Source of the DNA: Aegilops tauschii subsp. strangulata
Taxonomy: Eukaryota > Streptophyta > Magnoliopsida > Poales > Poaceae
Assembly: GCF_002575655.3 (NCBI RefSeq)
Contig: NC_053040.3
Span: forward strand, 154,505,148 to 154,569,147
Reading direction: 5' to 3'
Length of the DNA stretch: 64,000 bases
Both the position numbers and the translations under genes were made by a program. Positions 58,401 through 64,000 of this stretch are shown piece after piece. The notes beneath the pieces are model-generated. The model was not told the DNA's origin and did no database searches. It saw only the letters and a list, made by a program, of their open reading frames with translations. How positions within the stretch are numbered: the first letter of the stretch is position 1; each line of letters starts with the position of its first letter.

Positions 58401-61400
58401 CTAGTCATCATGTGTAATAATACACCATGAATGAATCATACATCATTTGTGCGGTACATACTGTGTATGTCACTACACCTAGAACTAAGATCCGTAAACT
58501 GTATTTATGAGTGAAAATCTGCTGCTCTGTTACTATTAAGTGAAAAAGGAAGATTAATCGCCAATTGTATACGAGTAACCATTCATGACTGCCGAATACT
58601 CTGAATACATAGGTTACAGTTGGAAAAGGTGTGACAGTCAATGTTGTGAACTTCTCGACACGATAGTATAGTAACAGTAATGCTTTAATTTTTAAATTTT
58701 GACATTGTGAAATTTCTCCATTCATGTATGAACAGATTGCTCCATTTAATACTTACTATCCAAGATTGGGTGAGCATCTGACACAAGTTGGTGTAGATCC
58801 CTCTACCAATAAATGGGACCAACCTTTTGTATTGGGAGTCGTTGATCTGCATGATTCATTGTCCCATCCTGCTGGGGTTTCTGATGTTCAAGCCGAATCT
58901 GCTACTTGTGTAGATCCTGATCTATTCACAAACTTTTTGGTATGTTAAGTACATTGTAAGCTTTTAGCTATAGCATGATAGTATGCTTCTCGGGCCTTGT
59001 TTATCTTTTCACAATAATTTTCTCTTGTATAAAAACAACTAAACATGACTACTTCCGTCTGCAGATTCCTAATTGGTTTGAGGATGAAGTACAAGAGCCT
59101 ACAAAATGCAATCCTTTTCCATTGCCTGAAATTTATCAGGCATCGCAAAGCAAGAAGGTACATTAACTTCGATAAACTTCCCTAGAATGATGTTTCTATT
59201 ATAATTTACTCAATGCTAAGGCTGTCTAGTGTGATTCACACTGCCTCATGGCCATAATGCAAATCAGTATTGATTTGTTAATGTTGTTTGGGTACAGTTT
59301 GTTCACTTCTCTATATTTTACTAGCACAATGCTCGTGCGTTGCTACGAACTGCTTAAGAGCATAATTTTGAGTTGGAGTCACATTTTTACAATTTTTATT
59401 TGTTCATTCTGCTAGTGTTGGTCTCACATGAAAGTAGTAGTATACTTGTTTATTTGTTTTAGGTCTCACATATAAGTAAAAGCACATTTTTTTATTTATG
59501 TATCTTGGAAGGTTGCTAGTCGAGTACTCTTGCTAGTCCCACAAGTGGGTAAGGGTGTATTTTTTATTGATGAAGGTTGTTGGTTCTACATGTGGATAAG
59601 GGTGTATTTTTTATTGATGAAGGTTGTTGGTCCCACATATGAACTCACCACCAACTCCAATCTTTATAAGTAGGAAAGATTTACTGTTTAGTATTCCTAA
59701 AAGTCACATGTTCCTAAACATGCCATATCATCTTCAGCAAGCTGTTCTGGAAGATTCTAAAAAAACTATTCGGGAGCTGCAACTTGACGAAAATAGGAAA
59801 AAGGAATTAGCAAGCGCCCTTCACTCGCAGTTCAAAGATTGGCTATATGGTAATTTTTCATCTGTGCATTCAGTTATTTCATAGCACGTACATATCACTT
59901 CTGCCTTTTATATGTCAGTAGTTACACTTGGTGCTTTATCTCCATGTCTCCATCTGTTTCATTATTGTGGTGACGGGGTAAATACCACATAAGATAGGAT
60001 GCAATGCAACCTTATTTAACTATTTGGAATGCAGTCCAATCTTATTTAACTATTTCGTTAATGCCCTTGGAATGCAACTGGAAGGAAAACAGGACCGGTA
60101 TGTCATGTCTTCTTGGATTCCTATGAAAATTCTTTAAAGAGGCCTTAAGTTTTTTTTTTGAAACCGAGGCAGTGCCGAAAGCTTTGCCTCTTCTTTGATA
60201 CTTCCTCCATTACAAAAAAATGATGTTTTGAGAATTTTAAGACAGACTAAGGAGGTGGCTGGAATCTCCTTTATATCCTTCGTTTTTCTGCTAGTGACCG
60301 AACAGCCAACATTAGAGTGGAGGAGGGGCACGGTAAGAGAACATGTTGGGAAATGTGGAAAAATGTTACTCCCTCCGTCCCATAATATAAGGACGTTTTT
60401 CAAGCTATGTTAACTTGAAAAACGTTCTTATATTATGGGACGGAGGGAGTAGCTAGCTAGGACGTCACTTAAATTGGAAGAGAGGTAGTATTTGCCAAAA
60501 TGGCGGGTGGTGGCATAGATTTCTCTTGGAACACATGAGCATTTTGCTCGTTTCAAATGATCCAATTGGTTAGCATGGCAAGGGAGGTCATTGGCTCGCA
60601 GTTGATGATGTCGCTAGACGTCATGTTGATCCGCCAATTCTTGATTGAGTGCTTCGCCGCTCACCGAGCTAAATCAAGCGCTCCAAGGCCTAGCCATTCC
60701 TTGACCATTCTCCAAACATGCAAGTTCTTTTACGCTGGCTGGGAGGATTTCTGCGATTCCAATCTCAATACCAGTCAACCAATCAATAGTACTCCCTACA
60801 ACAACAACAACAAGCCTTTACCCCAAACAAGTTGGGGTAGGCTAGAGCTGAAACCCATAAGATCTTGCGACCAACTCATGGTTCGGGCACATGGATAGCA
60901 AGCTTCCATGCACCCCTGTCCATAGCTAGTTCTTGGTGATACTCCAATCCTTCAGATATCTCTTTATGGACTCCTCCCATGTCAAATTCGGTCTACCCCG
61001 ACCTCTCTTGACATTCTCCGCACGCTTTAGCCGTCCTCTATGCACTGGAGCTTCTGGAGGCCTGCGCTGAATATGCCCAAACCATCTCAGACGATGTTGA
61101 ACAAGCTTCTCTTCAATTGGTGCTACCCCAGATCTATCTTGGGGTACTCCCTCCGTTTCTAAATATAAGCCTTGTTAGAGATTTTTTTTTTTGAAACGGA
61201 GGCAAAAGCTTTGCCTCATCCATTAAATAAGAGAGAATAGAGTTTCAATACGGCTATATACGGATGTATATAGACTTATTTTAGAGTGTAGATTCACTCA
61301 TTTTGCTCCGTATGTAGGTCGTATTGGAATCTGTAAAGACTTATATTTAGGAACGGAGGCAGTACAAGTTATGTCGGTATAAATGATACACCGCTGTACT

Positions 61401-61551
61401 GTATGTTTGTAGTCCACAACATTTACTGTATTTTCCATCAGTGCTCAATGGAGTATTGCTGATTGTGTGCATTGAGTAATGCAAACAATATCTGTTCATG
61501 TTTGCAGCTACGGGCAACATCCGCCAGCTCTACTGTCTGCAAGGCGACTAA
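52440..61551 (+). CDS. TBCCD1: TBCC domain-containing protein 1 (C-CAP/cofactor C-like), nine exons
   Basis: Exons: 52440-52925, 53857-53997, 55792-56181, 56764-56868, 58147-58287, 58736-58939, 59065-59157, 59738-59849, 61508-61551. All introns are GT-AG and the joined frame is 571 codons plus UAA. It follows the plant TBCCD1 family from end to end as I recall it: FEHGLLPIPKLIF (residues 29-42), VADVWPSTSAFDGYLSALSP at the end of exon 1, a TBCC beta-helix domain at about 325-440 (VLNCHDSVIYILAP; GCSDTTVVLGAVGK; VKVEHCERVHIIAAAKR), and a C-terminus NIRQLYCLQGD. The ATG at 52,440 gives the usual length. TBCC is a tubulin-folding GTPase activator. Aligned by eye, the catalytic Arg of TBCC/RP2 is not conserved, as known for TBCCD1, so a structural role in microtubule or centrosome-type organisation is likelier. 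Plant function is not settled from sequence. Confidence 0.9.
52926..53856 (+). other. Intron 1 of the TBCC-domain gene
   Basis: 931 bp, donor Q|GTCAGG and acceptor TTGGCAG. T-rich near its end. A short inverted repeat AAGGGTGCC ... GGCACCCTT (53,711-53,763) could be a small fold-back remnant. No other gene or clear transposon. Confidence 0.7.
54323..55360. mobile_element. Harbinger-like non-autonomous element in intron 2
   Basis: 1,038 bp between TTA duplications (54,320-54,322 and 55,361-55,363). Ends are GGGTGTGTTTAGTT and, inverted, GGGTGTGTTTGGTT. Near both ends GGAATGG/GGAACGG-type words recur. The frames inside are low-complexity and do not resemble a transposase. It makes up more than half of intron 2 (53,998-55,791). 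Confidence 0.7.
56231..56269. repeat. Stowaway fragment in intron 3
   Basis: A 39-bp remnant with ACTCCTTCCAAGATACTTATTT at the left and TTTTGGGACGGAGGGAGTA at the right: both ends of a Stowaway MITE with the centre gone. Confidence 0.55.
57040..57470 (+). repeat. Possible LTR-retrotransposon scrap in intron 4
   Basis: Near 57,308 a purine-rich stretch TTAGGGGGAGAATGTTGGAGC resembles a polypurine tract followed by an LTR start (TGTTGGAGCTAG). About 200 bp before it and 150 bp after it look like internal and LTR sequence. No second LTR or coding frame. Low support. Confidence 0.3.
57521..57640. mobile_element. Stowaway MITE in intron 4
   Basis: Inverted ends TCTCCGTCCCAAAATTCTTG and CTCCCTCCGTCCCAAAATTC, with a nearly palindromic interior (GATACATCCGTATCTAGACA). 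The left end has lost a few bases; on the right a TA target base pair follows. The 60 bp to its left (57,455-57,520) carry more GATACATCC-type sequence, probably part of a second copy. Confidence 0.75.
59545..59640. repeat. Two-copy 47-bp tandem repeat in intron 7
   Basis: The unit AAGGGTGTATTTTTTATTGATGAAGG-TTGTTGG recurs with a period of 47 bp (59,551 and 59,598), each followed by TC-ACAT. It lies in intron 7 (59,158-59,737). Confidence 0.7.
60150..60193 (-). repeat. LINE 3' tail in intron 8
   Basis: On the minus strand GAGGCAAAGCTTTCGG ... CCTCGGTTTC is followed by a run of A. This is the 3' end typical of Triticeae L1-type LINEs with their poly-A tail. Confidence 0.5.
60369..60449. mobile_element. 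Perfect-hairpin Stowaway MITE in intron 8
   Basis: 81 bp between TA dinucleotides (60,367-60,368 and 60,450-60,451). The two arms, CTCCCTCCGTCCCATAATAT and onwards, are inverted copies of each other almost to the centre, so an intron transcript could form a long near-perfect hairpin. Confidence 0.85.
60798..61143 (-). mobile_element. RTE-type LINE, 3' fragment in intron 8
   Basis: On the minus strand the first 170 bp encode the C-terminus of the LINE reverse transcriptase protein: RLRWFGHIQRRPPEAPVH, then KRGRGRPNLTWEESIKRYLK. The 3' region contains CTACCCCAACTTGTTTGGGG and ends in TTG repeats (60,798-60,813), the usual tail of plant RTE LINEs. 5' truncation is normal for LINEs. Confidence 0.85.
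61147..61362. mobile_element. Stowaway MITE with a LINE tail inserted, intron 8
   Basis: Ends CTCCCTCCGTTTCTAAATAT and, inverted, CTGCCTCCGTTCCTAAATAT, between TA dinucleotides. A block at about 61,181-61,237 (T-run, GAAACGGAGGCAAAAGCTTTGCCTC) interrupts it. That block is a second LINE 3' tail on the minus strand, flanked by similar AGAG-TT sequences that may be its target duplication. Confidence 0.65.
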
Positions 61552-62558
61552 CCATGCAGTCAGCTGCTTTCGTCAACAGAGGTGTGCATCCGCAAGACTG
61601 TTCTTCATCCTCTTTGCTGGCTAGTTGGTGCGACTCCTGAAACATTCGGCGGCACATCGTCGAAGCTGACCTTACTCCCAGGAGTGGTTTCCGCCTGCTC
61701 TTCAGCCTTGTGTAGAACCGAAAGAAAAGTGTAAAAAGGAACAGGTGTTGTTGCCTCTTTTTTCTTCTCTTTTGCAAAGTAGCTTGATATGTTTCCCCCA
61801 ATATCTTTAGGTCGTTAGGATATTTGGTCTTGGTTTCCCGGTGGTTGCACAGTTTTTTTTTGGGCTCCAGAAGTTCCACGGATACTTAACAGGCATTGTT
61901 AACCACTCAACTTTGCAAAAGAAATGAACATTTGAAATCCCATCATTGTATTTCTGATTTCTAATAGTACTCATATGCCGATAAATAAAATACTAATATT
62001 CAACACTAACTTCTAACGGATTGCTATAGCACACGTAAGTGCCATTTTTTTTTTGAGTCGGCACACGTTTTTTTTTTAGTCCTTGAGTTGGCACACGTAA
62101 GTACTGCGGTGCTGTGAGGGAGGAATGCTTGCTAAGCCGGAAAAAAAGCCCATGCCTCGGGCTGGGTCGCAACTTGCCTGCTCCCGTCTCCCGAACCAGC
62201 CCTCCTTTCTCTCTGAGATCCTCTGTGTCTTACGTACATCTGATGTTCTACATGTGCAGTCTGGTTGCAGGGCCTCTTTTAGTACGCAAGATTTTGAAAA
62301 CATAGAAATAAGGGAAAAAACAAGAATATGTATAAATAAACGAAAATGATAAATCTCAAACGTTTGGGATTTGACCATGGCAAATCGATCGTTTGTTGTA
62401 TGACAATTTTAGTGACGTGAGGATGATAAGTTTAGTTGACTCATAAGGCAATTTTCTGGCAAAAAATACACTGAGCACGGATTTGCTATGAATGTTCGGG
62501 TGTTGGGTCCTAAACAAGTGTGTAAAGCAGAGTATTGAACACATGGGAATTTTGCAAC
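61552..62558 (+). other. 3' flank of the TBCC-domain gene
   Basis: The first 250-450 bp after the stop codon probably hold the 3' untranslated region. AATAAA-like words occur near 61,982, and the exact polyadenylation site cannot be placed. From 62,040 the sequence has T-runs and a repeated GGCACACGT motif. No gene recognised. Confidence 0.5.
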
Positions 62559-62888
62559 CGTGTGTGTTTGGTTCATAGGAATAGGAAGATACACATGAAT
62601 CATGATAAACACAGTCAAATCACATGAAAAAAACTATAATTAGGATGTTGTGTCGTCTAAAAGAAAAAAAAGGATGTTACTGTGTCACTAAAGGTCACAT
62701 CTCGTATTTTGTGTGTATGAATTCTAGAAAAGGGTCCTAAGTGGATTGTAAATTCTTCTTTCTTCAAAACTGAGATGAGAGGAAATTTTCATCAATTTTT
62801 CATTTGTTACACTCTTCCGAACTAACCGTATGAACCATGTCATCAAAAGAAAATATTCATTCATTGTTCCTATAAACCAAAGAGGCCC
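62559..62888. mobile_element. Possible Tourist/Harbinger-type MITE
   Basis: About 330 bp with imperfect inverted ends: GTGTGTTTGGTTCATAGGAA at the left, and, inverted from the right, GGGCCTCTTTGGTTTATAGG. TTA follows on the right (62,889-62,891), but the left duplication is not evident. AT-rich, non-coding. Confidence 0.45.
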
Positions 62889-62891
62889 TTA

Positions 62892-63370
62892 ACTTTTGCT
62901 AGGACAATTACCTTTCCGTGGCTTGATTTTTTTATTCTTCAAAACTGATTGAGTGTTTCAGCACATAATGTTTTCTGATACAATTTTTCTGTAGCATAAC
63001 ATTATACCACAATCGTTGCGGCAATTTGATTATCATATGCATAGAGTGTTCCAATCATGGGGTATCTCGTCGTACTGATTTCTGTTTTTCCTTCAATCAA
63101 TCAATCAAAAAGAAAAAGGTATCGATATGGGTTCGGGTCGTACTCATAGGGCCACGGCCCGAATGCCATGCAAATACGTACCGCTGCCTATCCAGTTTAA
63201 TCACCCACGCGCGCTGCGCCTGGCGCACACTACTACCGGCAGCGTTGTTCATGCACGATTTTTCTTTTGGATCAATGCATGCATGATTGAATGCATGGGC
63301 GTTCACGTACGTATTTGTTGCATACCGCGCCCTGTCTTTCCAGCTTGTCAATCGTCGTTGGCTTGAACCA
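62892..63370. other. Intergenic stretch
   Basis: About 480 bp with no recognisable gene or element. It has a short GCATGCATGATTGAATGCATG-like palindromic area near 63,275-63,297. Confidence 0.4.
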
Positions 63371-64000
63371 GGGTTGCCTCAAGGGTTTTTCCCCGGAAAA
63401 CTAGGAGCCCTCGTTACGGGCGGCTAGGGTTTCGGTGGAGACGGAGGCGGCCGCTGTCATCTCGCCGGCGGGTCGCAACACTCCTAGGGTTGAGGATGGC
63501 CTCGTCCTCGGATCCCAGCAAGGGGAAGCAAGGGGCTGCGCCGGACAGGTCGGCGAGGGCTCAGATGGAAGAAGCCATGGGTAGATTGGATCTCACAGAG
63601 GAGGAAGCCAGCCCCCTGGTGGTGGACGATCTTGAGGAAGGACCGCAACAGAAGTGGGCGATTGCTGGGAAAATTCTGCACCGCAAAGTATTCCACATCC
63701 AGACGATCGCAAACGCATTGAGGCCGGCTTGGGGAAACCCTAGGGGTTTGTTCTTCAGGCCAGCAGGAGAGAATATTTTCGTGGCGGAGTTTGAAAATCG
63801 CCGCGATCATGATCGTGTGCGTGAAGGATCTCCGTGGCACGTCAGTAGGCACGCAGTGATTCTAACTGATTTCGATGACAGCATGCGTCCGTCGGGGCTC
63901 AGTTTCGATAAGCTTCAATTGTGGGTTAGGGTTCTAAACCGTCCCTTCAACATGCAGAACGAAGTCAGGGGACTGGCGGTGGCCAAGCAAATTGACAATA
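63371..64000 (+). mobile_element. L1-type LINE, 5' end
   Basis: The start is placed where a GC-rich leader begins (GGTTGCCTCAAGGG). It contains TAGGGTTT and GGAGACGGAGGCGGC words and leads to an ORF1 start codon at 63,496. The element continues beyond the window. Plant L1 LINEs have such a leader and an ORF1 with a DUF4283 domain; the leader border is approximate. Confidence 0.6.
63496..64000 (+). CDS. LINE ORF1-type protein (DUF4283), N-terminal part
   Basis: From ATG 63,496 the frame is open for 168 codons to the right edge. After a charged N-terminus (residues 1-50: MASSSDPSKGKQG ..., EEEASPLVVDD) comes a segment typical of DUF4283: WAIAGKILHRKVFHIQTIAN, RPAGENIFVAEFENRRDHD, GSPWHVSRHAVIL and LQLWVRVLNRPFNMQNE. 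In plant LINEs this RNA-binding-like domain is followed by a CCHC zinc knuckle, outside the window here. DUF4283 also occurs in stand-alone zinc-knuckle genes, so LINE origin is an inference from the leader and context. No lesion visible in this part. Confidence 0.75.
   Translation, partial: MASSSDPSKGKQGAAPDRSARAQMEEAMGRLDLTEEEASPLVVDDLEEGPQQKWAIAGKILHRKVFHIQTIANALRPAWGNPRGLFFRPAGENIFVAEFENRRDHDRVREGSPWHVSRHAVILTDFDDSMRPSGLSFDKLQLWVRVLNRPFNMQNEVRGLAVAKQIDN

Noticed and set aside
61508..61879. Minus-strand frame of 123 codons across the last exon and 3' flank
   Set aside because: No recognisable domain, no promoter, and it overlaps the last coding exon of the TBCC-domain gene on the other strand.

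Overview
The window looks like repeat-rich intergenic DNA of a Triticeae grass (wheat, Aegilops, rye or barley type) beside one ordinary nuclear gene. The reasons are long Copia LTRs of the Angela/BARE/WIS type, several large Gypsy elements nested in each other, Stowaway MITEs with CTCCCTCCGT ends, and one split gene with GT-AG introns. Family names of transposons are recalled from known Triticeae repeats and were not checked by a search; the structures (LTR pairs, duplications, primer sites, domains) were read from the sequence.

Positions 1-47,800 are one nest of LTR retrotransposons. The oldest layer is Gypsy element C (minus strand, Tat-like). Its 5' LTR is at about 46,616-47,795, gag and protease at 46.6-43.7 kb, and reverse transcriptase is split between 43.7-43.0 kb and 34.5 kb. 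RNase H and a second RNase H lie at 34.5-33.0 kb, integrase at 25.2-23.9 kb, and a multi-exon antisense gene on the plus strand at 7.06-10.86 kb. Four elements interrupt C. Angela-type copy A1 lies at 34,490-43,007, with a perfect GGCAT duplication just before the YVDD codons. Copia D lies at 25,213-33,012. Gypsy E (plus strand) lies at 11,437-23,754. Angela-type copy A0 runs from 7,061 leftwards and itself contains Gypsy B (1-1,870). E in turn carries a 4.6-kb element that looks like a solo LTR (16,754-21,357, ATTAT duplication), and that carries a 349-bp hAT-like MITE (GATACATG duplication). The nest is therefore four levels deep.

Positions 47,900-50,274 hold a Sabrina/WHAM-like LTR with a short Copia solo LTR inside it (CCTCC duplication), then another truncated LTR. 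Positions 50,275-51,320 hold a broken ORF1-type gene related to PIF/Harbinger transposons (SANT/NAM-like). Two MITEs follow: a Tourist-like one (TTA) and a Mutator-like one (AGCCTTATA) inserted at the end of the first.

The only convincing host gene is at 52,440-61,551 (+): nine exons encoding a 571-residue TBCC domain-containing protein (TBCCD1 type). Its introns hold a 1-kb Harbinger-like element, Stowaway MITEs, LINE tails and an RTE-type LINE fragment. Downstream sequence is quiet until 63.4 kb, where the 5' end of an L1-type LINE starts and its ORF1 runs off the right edge. No tRNA, rRNA or CRISPR locus was seen. I found no wholly new system. The most instructive signals are the spliced antisense genes inside two Gypsy elements, a pol frame that runs through the polypurine tract into the LTR of E, and signs that A1 moved although its genes were already dead.
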